This document shows, one piece after another, positions 55,037 to 63,963 of a stretch of DNA of 64,000 bases. Source of the DNA: Methanoregulaceae archaeon UBA467 (GTDB lineage Archaea > Halobacteriota > Methanomicrobia > Methanomicrobiales > Methanospirillaceae); NCBI GenBank assembly GCA_002503825.1, contig DASP01000005.1:372001-436000 (forward strand), given 5' to 3'. How positions within the stretch are numbered: the first letter of the stretch is position 1; the number at the start of each line of letters is the position of its first letter. The notes beneath the pieces are model-generated. The model did no database searches. It had not been told where the DNA came from and saw nothing but the letters and a program-made list of their open reading frames with translations. The translations under genes and the position numbers were made by a program.

Positions 55037-55486
55037 ATGAAGATACTGGTATTACTTGACGGATCGACATGGAGCCAGAAATGTGCCCTCCATGCAGTGC
55101 AGATTGCAAAAAAGAAAGATGCAGACGTTGTCTTCTTCTCAGTGCTCGACAGGAACGAGGCCCGGGCGCTTGCCTTTAATTTCTGTGCGCAGAGCGATCT
55201 CTGTCACCTCATCAAAGATCACGAGGAAAAGATATGGAGAGACATGCGAAAGAGCATTAACAGCGAAATGAACGAGCTCATCACCCATTATACGCGACAG
55301 GATGTCCGCTGTTCAACCAAAATTGTCGAGGGATCCGTCAGTGACGAAGTGATAAAAGAAGCGAATAACGGGGATTATTCCCTGATTGTCATGGGTGCAT
55401 ATGGTAAATCAGGCAAGTCGCACACCGGCGCCCTCTCAGAGCAGGTTGCAGGCCTTATTGATCCCCCAATCCTGATTGTAAAATAA
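55037..55486 (+). CDS. Universal stress protein (UspA family)
   Basis: A 149-aa USP: KILVLLDGSTWSQKCALHAV at the start, DADVVFFSVLDRNEARA, VEGSVSDEVIKEANNGDYSL, VMGAYGKSG (the G-x-x-G-x-x-G/S nucleotide loop is partial) and PPILIVK at the end. The ATG follows the transporter stop by two bases, so it is translated with it. Soluble; probably binds ATP or a nucleotide and regulates the transporter or its stress response. Confidence 0.9.
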   Translation: MKILVLLDGSTWSQKCALHAVQIAKKKDADVVFFSVLDRNEARALAFNFCAQSDLCHLIKDHEEKIWRDMRKSINSEMNELITHYTRQDVRCSTKIVEGSVSDEVIKEANNGDYSLIVMGAYGKSGKSHTGALSEQVAGLIDPPILIVK

Positions 55487-55514
55487 AAAATAAGACCGGT
55501 TTTTAATATTTTTT

Positions 55515-56678
55515 CTATCGTGCTGCCGCGTCAATACACTCTTCAAGCGTCCCGATCCGCACCGCCGCCCCGCACATGTTCGGAACATACGCAAATGCCT
55601 TCCCGCTGCTGACCATAATGGTCTGGTACTGTTCCATGGCAGGGGAGACCACCATGCAGGTATCAGCATAGACACGGGCTCCGCTCTTCTCGATTCGTGC
55701 CACTGCATCGGGATATTTCTCAATGACACCCCGTGAGGCAAAGACATAGAACGGAATTTTCACAGTCCTGCCTGAGAGGAGATCTGCAATCTGTGAGAGC
55801 TCTTCGGGTGAGCAGTGGGGACACCCGATCGCGACTGCATCAACCGGCACGTCCTCAAAGATCGTCATGATATCGGCCCGGTCCACTGAGATCTTCTCGA
55901 GACCGGATACGTCGTACTTAAAAATACGGGATTCGGGGGTGATCCCATCCACATGAAAGAGTGCGACCGCTCCTGTTGCAGCCATTGCAGCTCCCATCGC
56001 CTTTAAATGGTCTCGCTTCGGCCGTATCCCGGAAAACACCGGTATTTTATTCCCGACACATTTCCCGGCATGATACCCGAGCGCCCCGTAACAGGCGGTC
56101 TCGTGTTCGGTTTCCATCCCGCTTACCTCGATTACCACCTGCGGCTGCCGGTTTTTTACAAGGTGCAGCCCGAATTCAGGGGTTTTTCCGATGATGGCCG
56201 CAGCAAGTGCACTAGGGCCCCCCTCCCGGTTTGTACGGGCACCGATGACCGAGTTCGCGTATGCGACAGCTGACGATTCAGACCATGAAAGGTGATCACC
56301 GTAGCTGGTGATATGAAGGTAATATGGTGTACAGGTACACTCCATCTTCACACCGAGGCGCACATAGGCATCGATTACCTCCTGTTGCTTCTGTGCGAAC
56401 GAATACCCGATCCCCATCTCTCTCCAGCGCATCCTGTCCATCCCAACCGGGTTGAGGACGGTCGGCACCACCACCCTTGCCTCAAGGCTCTGAAGCCATT
56501 TAAGACCCCATTCACCGATGGTCTTGTAAGACGCCCCGCTTACCTGTGCACTCCGGATCGGAACCATCCGCTCTGCTCCAAAGACCTTCCCGAGCGCGAA
56601 GAGGATCTCCATCATCTTCGCCTTTGTCTCGCCGTATTCGCCCGAGAGTATCAGTTCATCGTCTTTATCGAGGTGCAC
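55515..56678 (-). CDS. Aconitase X large subunit (phosphomevalonate dehydratase)
   Basis: About 387 aa. GTG 56678 (VHLDKDDELILSGEYGE) matches the usual family N-terminus; GTG 56690 is possible. Conserved features: MEILFALGKVFGAERMVPIR, ECTCTPYYLHITSYGDHLSW, YANSVIGARTNREGGPSAL, FEDVPVDAVAIGCPHCSPEE and YADTCMVVSP, including the cysteines for the iron-sulfur cluster. In archaea this subunit, with a small DUF126 subunit coded elsewhere, turns mevalonate 5-phosphate into trans-anhydromevalonate 5-phosphate. The next enzyme of the route, a UbiD decarboxylase, is encoded directly upstream with the genes touching. Confidence 0.85.
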   Translation of the reverse strand: MHLDKDDELILSGEYGETKAKMMEILFALGKVFGAERMVPIRSAQVSGASYKTIGEWGLKWLQSLEARVVVPTVLNPVGMDRMRWREMGIGYSFAQKQQEVIDAYVRLGVKMECTCTPYYLHITSYGDHLSWSESSAVAYANSVIGARTNREGGPSALAAAIIGKTPEFGLHLVKNRQPQVVIEVSGMETEHETACYGALGYHAGKCVGNKIPVFSGIRPKRDHLKAMGAAMAATGAVALFHVDGITPESRIFKYDVSGLEKISVDRADIMTIFEDVPVDAVAIGCPHCSPEELSQIADLLSGRTVKIPFYVFASRGVIEKYPDAVARIEKSGARVYADTCMVVSPAMEQYQTIMVSSGKAFAYVPNMCGAAVRIGTLEECIDAAAR

Positions 56679-56680
56679 GT

Positions 56681-57919
56681 TCAGTCCCACCCGGCCCTGA
56701 CAAATTCCTTTTCGCGGCCCATGACCATTGTGGCATCGACCCCGACCTTGACATTCGTTCCGTCTTCGGCCTGGCACGGATCGAGCGACGAACCCCTCGC
56801 ACCGGTGATGACCATGACGTCCCGGTCACCCCTGACACGGGTTGCAATGGCAAATTCGACATCTTCCGGGTTCGTCGGATCGATGTCCTCATCAACTACG
56901 ATAACGTGTTTCAGGGACGTGTGCGCTGCGAATGCCGCCATTATCGCGTTTTTTGCATCTCCCTGCGTGTTTTTGCGGATTTGCACGACCGCATGGAAAT
57001 ACCCGCAGCCGCCGGTCGTCAGCACCACGTTCCGGACCTGGGTCACACCCGCCACTGCCCGGAAGATTGTCGGTTCGTAGGGTGCACCCATCAGTATCTT
57101 GTGCTCGTTTCCGCCAGGCAGGATCCCGTGGTAGATACACCCGGGTTTCAGGTGCATCCCTGTAAATTCAATGACCGGCTGACTCCGGATTACATCATAT
57201 GTCCCGGAGATATCCACGAACGGCCCTTCAGGCGTGCACTCACTGCCGATGTACCCCTCGAGAATGATCTCGGCGTCGGGAACGATCACACCGTTCGAAC
57301 ATCTACTGACCCGGATCTCGCCACCGAGAAGTTCAGCCGCATATGCAAGCTCTTTTCCTGCCGGCACTCTCGTGCAACTGGCAAACGTGACTGCCGGGTG
57401 CACCCCGATCGCCACCGCCACCGGAAGTCGGTCACCATGTGCGAGGGCGGTCTTCAGAAGCGTATGAGTGTGACGCCCTTCAACCAGGCGCGCAGCAACG
57501 CGTTTTTCATCAAGACAGAGCATGCGATGGATAGAGGCATTTTCAACGTCGTTATATTTTGAAAAGACAATTCCCGCCGTGATATACGCGCCTGCATCCT
57601 TTGGAAAATGTTTCATTACCGGGATTTTCGAAAGGTCAGGTGTCGTGCACCGGACCGTGCCGTCCCTCACCACATCTCCGTGGTATCCTGCCTGTGACAG
57701 TCTGCTGACAATTTCACTTTCATCAATCGCGATGGCCTTTGCAAGAGACGCACGAGTCGCCGTGACATTCATGACTGCGCGTGCACCGCCGATATTATGG
57801 AAAAAAAGGATTTTATTGGTCTTACTTGCCATTTTAGGGGCGGAAAACTCCTCGTTACAGGGCTCATCGATATCGGTGACCTCCCCGTACTCCCTCATCT
57901 GTTCGATAAATGTGCGCAT
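56681..57919 (-). CDS. UbiD-family decarboxylase (likely anhydromevalonate phosphate decarboxylase)
   Basis: A 412-aa prenyl-FMN-dependent decarboxylase from ATG 57919 (MRTFIEQMREYGEVTDIDEP). Family features: ITAGIVFSKYNDVENASIHR, HPAVTFASCTRVPAGKELAY, SECTPEGPFVDISGTYD (with the conserved Glu), GCIYHGILPGGNEHKILMGA and HVIVVDEDIDPTNPEDVEFA. It adjoins the aconitase-X gene; in the archaeal modified mevalonate pathway UbiD-type AMPD converts the product of that enzyme to isopentenyl phosphate. The assignment depends on that neighbour, since UbiD proteins act on many substrates. A separate UbiX-type flavin prenyltransferase is needed. Confidence 0.85.
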   Translation of the reverse strand: MRTFIEQMREYGEVTDIDEPCNEEFSAPKMASKTNKILFFHNIGGARAVMNVTATRASLAKAIAIDESEIVSRLSQAGYHGDVVRDGTVRCTTPDLSKIPVMKHFPKDAGAYITAGIVFSKYNDVENASIHRMLCLDEKRVAARLVEGRHTHTLLKTALAHGDRLPVAVAIGVHPAVTFASCTRVPAGKELAYAAELLGGEIRVSRCSNGVIVPDAEIILEGYIGSECTPEGPFVDISGTYDVIRSQPVIEFTGMHLKPGCIYHGILPGGNEHKILMGAPYEPTIFRAVAGVTQVRNVVLTTGGCGYFHAVVQIRKNTQGDAKNAIMAAFAAHTSLKHVIVVDEDIDPTNPEDVEFAIATRVRGDRDVMVITGARGSSLDPCQAEDGTNVKVGVDATMVMGREKEFVRAGWD

Positions 57920-58095
57920 GACTTTCACCCAAATGGTCCGGGAACGTGATCTGAAACCATGACAGATCTGGTGCGGCTCCGGCCTCTGTTGAGCATTCAT
58001 TGGGCTTTTGATCTAATAAAAGAACTGAGCGGGATTAATTTACCACACGGAGAACAAACGGGAGATTCCAGCCGGGCATTCTCTTGAACACCCGT

Positions 58096-59154
58096 TTACA
58101 AGGGATGAATTGTCTGAAGCACCACCCCGTTTTTCACTATCCTGATAGTCCCGCCACTCGATGAGACAACGATCCCGACCGAGCGGGTCTCCCGCGTGAG
58201 TGCAGCGACCGACGTATGTCGTGTCCCGAGCCCCTTCGGGAGGCTGACCCCGCCGGTATCGATCGTGATAAGCCTCCCGGCGGCTTCGGCCACCCCTTCA
58301 TCGCTTATCACGAATATTCCGTCGATCCTTGAAAATTCCTTGATATTTTCCCTGAATGCCTGGTCTGTCACCATCTTCTCTGAGGGTGGATGTCCCTCGA
58401 ACGGGTTGAGGATAAGCTGGCGGGATCGTTCCATTACGTGTGCAGCATCCCCGACAACGAGTGCGGTACCGACCGGTTTTCCTTCCCGCCCTTCACGTGC
58501 CAGATCCTGTGCAATATCAAGGGCCGCCTCGAAGACGGCAGGGCGAATCGATGTCCCCTGGGTAAGAACTGCTGAAAGTCTCCTGTTCAACGCAGCTTTT
58601 CCCGTGTATGGCATCCGTTTCACCGGGCCCGGTCCGCTCACGAACGCCCGCGACCCGTATCGCATGACAACGAGTGTTGCGAGGATAAGGACGGCACTCA
58701 CCATACCGACGAGCCAGGAAATAACCTGCAGGTCATACGTCCCTGACTTTCTGGTCACCGGTGCCACAGGTCCGGCAGATGCTGATGAAGACGACCCGGC
58801 CGGGATAGCAGTTACTGACACGGATATATCCTCAGGGACCCCTGCCTGAAGAAATGCTGTACCTGTCTCTCCTGCATCGGGCAGCGAAAAAAAGTCGTTT
58901 CCTGAACTGTTTCCTGCGGCCCTGAGAATATCTTCCATCGAGGATGTAATACCCGTAGAATCCCTTAAATCTGCAATCATGCCTGATGAAACGGATGCAA
59001 ACGGCAAACCCGGCCGGTCAAGGGATATTAAAAAATCGTGCGCATCCTGGTGAAAAGAGTCCGGTGCTGCAGCTGCACTATTCCCTGACACCCCCGGACA
59101 GAAAAAGACGGCGGAAAAGAGTATAAAAAATACGAAAACGGTCCGCTGATGCAT
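58096..59154 (-). CDS. Membrane-anchored diadenylate cyclase (DAC domain)
   Basis: A 352-aa protein. Signal-like N-terminus (residues 4-22, RTVFVFFILFSAVFFCP), an exported Ser/Ala-rich stretch (25-140), one TM helix (143-166, VISWLVGMVSAVLILATLVV) and a cytoplasmic DAC domain (about 200-345). DAC motifs: SRIDGIFVIS (DGA-type, here DGI) and GLGTRHTSVAALTRETRSVG (RHR-type, here RHT), then GIVVSSSGGTIRIV. It would form c-di-AMP from ATP at the membrane. Known archaeal cyclases (DacZ) are soluble, so the exported part and TM are unusual. Confidence 0.8.
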   Translation of the reverse strand: MHQRTVFVFFILFSAVFFCPGVSGNSAAAAPDSFHQDAHDFLISLDRPGLPFASVSSGMIADLRDSTGITSSMEDILRAAGNSSGNDFFSLPDAGETGTAFLQAGVPEDISVSVTAIPAGSSSSASAGPVAPVTRKSGTYDLQVISWLVGMVSAVLILATLVVMRYGSRAFVSGPGPVKRMPYTGKAALNRRLSAVLTQGTSIRPAVFEAALDIAQDLAREGREGKPVGTALVVGDAAHVMERSRQLILNPFEGHPPSEKMVTDQAFRENIKEFSRIDGIFVISDEGVAEAAGRLITIDTGGVSLPKGLGTRHTSVAALTRETRSVGIVVSSSGGTIRIVKNGVVLQTIHPL

Positions 59155-59599
59155 GCAACAATTACACTATTCCATTGTTATTTACGTGAAATGATAAATA
59201 ATCATTGAAATGAATGATTGGGACCGGTGCCCGTACCAGGGATATCCTGCACCGGGGTGAATTATGAAACCGGGGTGAGGAAACACCATCATAAAGGATT
59301 ATATCGCGGACAGGATGTCCCGGGCCGTACTCACTGTACTGACCCTCCGGCAGCAAATGCCCGGCCGTGGTAGCGCCCCGGTAATACGACAGGGACCGGT
59401 CTCCCTGCTTTTTTTTGGAAAATGAAGGCTCTTTTAAACATATATGAAAAGGGAGTTCACACCCGGATGCTGAAAATGCCCGTTTTAAATCCCATTATAC
59501 TGGTGTTCCTTCAGGCATACACATGGGACACCCTTCCCTCACTGTTCCTGCTGATGTATTGATATAAGGATTTCAACTGGGCCCGGGAAACAGAGATGA
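59155..59599. other. Gene-free stretch
   Basis: 445 bases upstream of the diadenylate cyclase and downstream of the coiled-coil membrane protein. AT-rich runs (AAACATATATGAAAAGGG near 59436) could be promoter elements. No gene or RNA seen. Confidence 0.4.
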
Positions 59600-60043
59600 T
59601 CACACTCTCGGCGGTGAATAGAACCTGAACCGGAATTGTGATTCCTCGAGTTTTTTTGCGCCGGCGGGATCGAGGTCTTTTCGTACTGCCCTGACAATAT
59701 TATTCAGGATATTCAGCTGCTTGAGCACCTCGTAATCACTGTCCTGGCACTCGTTTAAAAAATCGAGCAGTTCGTTCACGTGCTTCAGGACCTCTTTGCC
59801 AGCCACGATATTCAACCTGTTCAGGGTGTAGGCGAGGTGCATCTTTGCCCGGTCGAGCTTGTACCCGTCATCACCTGCGACATTTAATTCGGTAATGGCA
59901 TGAAACAGCTCCTCGTAGACTTTGAGTTTATACCTGTTCCTGACAAGTGTCAGTTCGCGGCCCTGCGTCAGAACATACGTAACGCACAGGGCGGCAATTA
60001 TTATGATAACTCCTGTTGTTACGACAATCCAGTATTCCAGCAC
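59600..60043 (-). CDS. 147-aa protein with one TM and helical cytoplasmic domain
   Basis: N-terminal helix EYWIVVTTGVIIIIAALCVT, then a soluble helical domain of about 110 residues (VYEELFHAITELNVAGDDGY; AYTLNRLNIVAGKEVLKHVN; LLDFLNECQDSDYEVLKQLN). The arrangement is like the small membrane-anchored four-helix proteins found in many archaea. No known family; possible partner of the adjacent membrane diadenylate cyclase, but this is only position. Confidence 0.6.
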   Translation of the reverse strand: MLEYWIVVTTGVIIIIAALCVTYVLTQGRELTLVRNRYKLKVYEELFHAITELNVAGDDGYKLDRAKMHLAYTLNRLNIVAGKEVLKHVNELLDFLNECQDSDYEVLKQLNILNNIVRAVRKDLDPAGAKKLEESQFRFRFYSPPRV

Positions 60044-60149
60044 AAAATCCCCCTCGCTGTGAGTTTTGTTTTATCGCTCATAAATTTTTGTTTTTAAATT
60101 CGGGGAGGAGAGTGATATGCAGCTGCCCCTGATTCCCCGGGTTGTTTTT

Positions 60150-61367
60150 TCAGGTGCGTTCCCAGCACTGGAGCGTATCCTGCATTGTAAACGGCTTTAT
60201 CCGGATGACTTCCCGTGCGGCAGCACCGACTTTTGTACGGTACTCCGGCAGGGTATAGACTCCAAGCCTCCACTGGCCTCTACGCGTCTCATTTAACGTA
60301 TGTAGCAGGGGTGAAACTTCCTCAAGACCAAGGAACCGGTGCTGGTTCTTTACCTGCACGTGAATTGACATATCCCCGGGAAAACGGGGGATATCGACAA
60401 GTACTTCGTGCGGTTCAAGACCCGCATGCTCTGCAATGCCTGCCGCAAGCAGCCTCATTTTTTCATTGTTGCAGTCCGCTGACACTGCTGCGGCGTTGAC
60501 CTGTTCCTGACCGATGTAGAGGGCCCGTTTGTACATCCTCCTGTTATAAATCATGTCTGCCATCGCGACAGCCACGGGAGATGCTGAACCGGAGAGTTCA
60601 TGCATGCACTCCGCATCATCTTTTTTCATCAGTTTTTCTGCCGTTCCCGGACTGCTCTCCATCACGTGTGAATAAACCGCCTGGTGAAACATCATCTCCG
60701 CTATCCTGCTTACATGGTGGAAATAAACGGCAGGCCTCATCAGTGTACGGGCAATAAGCAGCGATTCTGCTGCATTGATACCACTCTCGTGCAATACGAC
60801 GGTTCCTTCAGCCAGGATTGTACTGCGTATCAGCCGGTGAGCGTCCACGGTGCCGTATGGTGCACCGGTATAGTGGGCATCCCGCAGGAGGTAGTCCATC
60901 CGGTCCACATCCAGTTCTCCATGGATGATGCCCGAGAGCGGATGGGTGCCCTGGATGAGGCCGGTAACCTCGTCAACCGGAATACCCTGTTCATCGAGGA
61001 TGTCCGGAATAACATCATCCTGAAGCACCGGGGTTATATCGTGGTGCGACCGGTGACAGAACTCCTCCATGGCAGGCTCGACGGAGTGCGAAAAAGGCCC
61101 GTGCCCGACATCATGGAGAAGCGCTGCTGCCACGACAAGCCGGTGGTCCTCAGGCCCGAGATCAAGCTGGCGGCACATCACGTCAGCAAGATACATAGTC
61201 CCGAGCGAGTGCTCGAACCGTGTATGGTTTGCCCCGGGATACACAAGATACGAAAAACCAAGCTGCTTGATGTACCTGAGCCGCTGGAGGAGGGGTGAAT
61301 CAAGAAGCGGCAGAATACAATCCTCGACCTCGATATACCCGTGGACCGGATCCTTGATGATTTTCAT
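60150..61367 (-). CDS. HD-domain phosphohydrolase
   Basis: A 405-aa protein with the HD superfamily core: NHTRFEHSLGTMYLADVMCR (first His), VVAAALLHDVGHGPFSHSVE (HD pair) and HGELDVDRMDYLLRDAHYTG (last Asp). This layout is that of SAMHD1/dGTPase-like enzymes that split dNTPs. The C-terminal 190 residues (AESLLIARTLMRPAVYFHHV onward) follow the same family. Begins 45 bases from the divergent cofD gene, so both promoters share a short region. Confidence 0.9.
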   Translation of the reverse strand: MKIIKDPVHGYIEVEDCILPLLDSPLLQRLRYIKQLGFSYLVYPGANHTRFEHSLGTMYLADVMCRQLDLGPEDHRLVVAAALLHDVGHGPFSHSVEPAMEEFCHRSHHDITPVLQDDVIPDILDEQGIPVDEVTGLIQGTHPLSGIIHGELDVDRMDYLLRDAHYTGAPYGTVDAHRLIRSTILAEGTVVLHESGINAAESLLIARTLMRPAVYFHHVSRIAEMMFHQAVYSHVMESSPGTAEKLMKKDDAECMHELSGSASPVAVAMADMIYNRRMYKRALYIGQEQVNAAAVSADCNNEKMRLLAAGIAEHAGLEPHEVLVDIPRFPGDMSIHVQVKNQHRFLGLEEVSPLLHTLNETRRGQWRLGVYTLPEYRTKVGAAAREVIRIKPFTMQDTLQCWERT

Positions 61368-61411
61368 CAGAATAGTAAAGAATCTTGATATAGAGGTGAT
61401 AAAAGTATTGA

Positions 61412-62314
61412 GTGATGATAACCTTCCTTTCCGGCGGGACCGGCACTCCGAAGCTTATCAGGGGCATGAGGAGATTTCTTGACGACGAAGAGATCTCTGT
61501 CGTGGTAAACACCGCCGAGGACATCTGGACCGGCGGAAGTCATCTTTCTCCTGACATCGATACGGTGATGTACCTCTTCTCCGGGGATTTGAACACCGAC
61601 ACATGGTGGGGAATAAAGGGAGATACCTTTGTAACCCACGAACAGCTCATCCGGCTTGGAGTGGATGAATTCATCGCCCTCGGCGACCGGGACCGGGCCA
61701 CGAATATCGCCCGTGGCGAGCTCCTCCGCAACGGTGCAACCCTTACGGAAGCGACGATGACACTCTCAAAGGCGCTCGGCGTGAAGGCCTGCGTCCTTCC
61801 CATGACCGATACCGTGGTAACAACACACATCCGGACAGGGGGCCGGCTTATCCATTTCCAGGAATACTGGGTGAAGCACCGGGGGACTCTTCCGATTGAA
61901 GAAGTGGTGCGGGAACCTGCAGTTCCCCCGGTGGCAACACCTGAGGTGAAGAAGGCACTCATGGACAGCGACGCCGTCATCATAGGTCCGAGCAACCCCA
62001 TTACCAGCATTCTCCCCATCCTCGAGTGCAAAGGTGTGCCCGAAGCGCTGGAAGGTGCACGCGTTATCGCGATCAGTCCCTTCATCGGGGATATGCCCGT
62101 GAGCGGGCCTGCAGCCCAGCTGATGCGTGCCAGAGGAATGGAACCGAATACTGTGGATACATTTCGTTTATATGAGAAATTTACTGATATTTTCATCCAG
62201 GATATACGTGATACGCATCCTTTTGACGGATCTCTCGCACTTGATACCCTGATGACCGGGCCGGACCAGAGTACCGCGCTTGCAGAGAATATTCTGCGGC
62301 TCGTGCGCCATTAG
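61412..62314 (+). CDS. cofD: 2-phospho-L-lactate transferase CofD
   Basis: A 300-aa enzyme joining the lactyl phosphate unit to 7,8-didemethyl-8-hydroxy-5-deazariboflavin (Fo) in coenzyme F420 synthesis. Motifs: [20 protein letters not shown] (nucleotide loop), [53 protein letters not shown] and [15 protein letters not shown]. The length is standard. GTG 61412 is eleven bases after GAGGTGAT; ATG 61415 is next. Supports an F420-using archaeon. Confidence 0.95.
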   Translation: MMITFLSGGTGTPKLIRGMRRFLDDEEISVVVNTAEDIWTGGSHLSPDIDTVMYLFSGDLNTDTWWGIKGDTFVTHEQLIRLGVDEFIALGDRDRATNIARGELLRNGATLTEATMTLSKALGVKACVLPMTDTVVTTHIRTGGRLIHFQEYWVKHRGTLPIEEVVREPAVPPVATPEVKKALMDSDAVIIGPSNPITSILPILECKGVPEALEGARVIAISPFIGDMPVSGPAAQLMRARGMEPNTVDTFRLYEKFTDIFIQDIRDTHPFDGSLALDTLMTGPDQSTALAENILRLVRH

Positions 62315-62402
62315 CTCTTTCATACCTGCACATCCTTTTTCTCCCGGAATTCGATACATATTAAAAGGAAATCAAACAGATAATCGATGAGAAGTGGCGT
62401 GT

Positions 62403-63665
62403 ATGGGGGTAATGAAATCATTAAGGGGGGTCCTTGCCGGTGAAACACCGGGAGATGACCCCGAAACAGGCACTGATGCCCGCGATATGGAGCATGTCTT
62501 AAAGGCCCTGACCTATGGCGATGTTGACGATCGCCTGAATGCAATACGTGCGGTGGGAGAACTCGGGGAATCATTTCTCGTCCCGCTGGTAAAGGCACTT
62601 GAAGACGAATACTGGATTATCAGGCGGGGGGCGTCGGACACGCTGGCAAAGATCGGCCCTGCCGCGGTCGATCCCCTTATAGGGATACTCAGGTCGGAGA
62701 ACCCTGACACACAGAGAGAGACGCAGCGGGCGCTTGTATTGATTGGCGAACCTGCAGTTGAACAACTGATACTGGCCATGCATGACGAAAACAAGTATGT
62801 CAGGCGCAGCGTTATTGAAATTCTCGGGATTATGCGCGTGCCACAAGCCGTCCCGGGCATCATCGCAGGGCTTTCTGATGAAGAGCCGCTCGTGCGCCAG
62901 CAGTCAGCAATCACTCTCCGGAATTACAACCAGCCTGATTCAGTGGGGTCACTGATCAGGCTTCTCGCTGATGAGAACGGCTATGTGCGTATGGCCGCTG
63001 TGGAAACTCTCTGTGTCATAGGGCTGCCATCCATCGAGCCGCTGATATCCGCCCTTGCAGAAAATGATGCCGAACTTCAGCAGCGCGTCTCGCTTGCCCT
63101 TACCTCCATCGGAACCCCGTCGGTCGAATACCTCATTTCGGGCCTTGAGAATGAGAACACGGAGGTAAAGCGGTGTTGTGCGTACATTCTCGGCCGGATA
63201 TGCGATACCCGCGCAATACCCGCACTCGTTGTATCACTCGGTGACCCTGAAAGGGATGTCAGGCGTGAGGCCGTCGGTGCACTGGCCGATCTGGGAGATG
63301 ATGCAGTTCCCGCCCTCTCACGTGCATTCCATGACGGTGACCAGGTCGTCCGAAACGGTGCGATGGAGGCGTTATGGAGAATCGGGCCACGGGCAACGCG
63401 CCCGGTCATAGACATGCTTTCTGATCCGAAATCAGATATCCGTAAACGTGCTGCACTTCTCCTTGGGGAGATCGGCGATATCAGCTCTGTTGAACCGCTC
63501 GCACGGGTCCTGACCGACGACAGCCCCGTGGTCAGGAGAGAAGTCTTCGAGGCAATCGAGATGATAAAAATCCGGAGCGGGTATTCACGCCCGGTCCAGG
63601 AGATAAAAAGCGGAGCATATGAAAATCCCCAGGACGAAGACAGAACGAAAAAGAGCAGCTGGTAA
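62403..63665 (+). CDS. HEAT-repeat protein, 420 aa
   Basis: Start taken at ATG 62403 (MGVMKSLRGVLAGETPGDDP); a GTG at 62394 is in frame too. After 25 charged residues there are about 11-12 HEAT repeats of 31 residues: RLNAIRAVGELGESFLVPLV, RRGASDTLAKIGPAAVDPLI, QRETQRALVLIGEPAVEQLI and so on to KRAALLLGEIGDISSVEPLA, in a very regular PBS-lyase form. No catalytic residues. Cytoplasmic scaffold of unknown partner. It follows cofD by 88 bases. Confidence 0.88.
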   Translation: MGVMKSLRGVLAGETPGDDPETGTDARDMEHVLKALTYGDVDDRLNAIRAVGELGESFLVPLVKALEDEYWIIRRGASDTLAKIGPAAVDPLIGILRSENPDTQRETQRALVLIGEPAVEQLILAMHDENKYVRRSVIEILGIMRVPQAVPGIIAGLSDEEPLVRQQSAITLRNYNQPDSVGSLIRLLADENGYVRMAAVETLCVIGLPSIEPLISALAENDAELQQRVSLALTSIGTPSVEYLISGLENENTEVKRCCAYILGRICDTRAIPALVVSLGDPERDVRREAVGALADLGDDAVPALSRAFHDGDQVVRNGAMEALWRIGPRATRPVIDMLSDPKSDIRKRAALLLGEIGDISSVEPLARVLTDDSPVVRREVFEAIEMIKIRSGYSRPVQEIKSGAYENPQDEDRTKKSSW

Positions 63666-63911
63666 CCACGTCCCACATTTTTCCCGGATGCCGTGCGGCC
63701 TACTCGTGCTTCACTGGTATACCCCCGGTTTTTTCGTCTTCCATGTCAATACCGGTTCCATTGGCAAGTAGATATGAAAAAAAGGCGTTCTGTTGAAACG
63801 GACATGAACCAGTAAGATTTACTCCGGAACCATGAAAATGTCCATTCAAAATCTCTCATATTGTGGGTAGTTCCAGTATTTTCATTCGAAATCCTCATTT
63901 TGATAAAACCT

Positions 63912-63963
63912 GTTTGATCTATTTCCCTGACAGGAGGGGTTGCAACCCTCCCCGCCCCACCCC
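63912..63963 (-). repeat. Dispersed hairpin repeat, copy 2
   Basis: On the minus strand it reads GGGGTGGGGCGGGGAGGG, then TTGCAACCCCTCCTGTCAG and GATCAAACA. It shares with the copy at 51456-51507 the G-rich arm, the CCCCTCCTGTCAG arm and the AGATC-AACA tail. The rest of 63666-64000 holds no gene; a GAGGG-rich tract follows to the window end. Confidence 0.6.
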
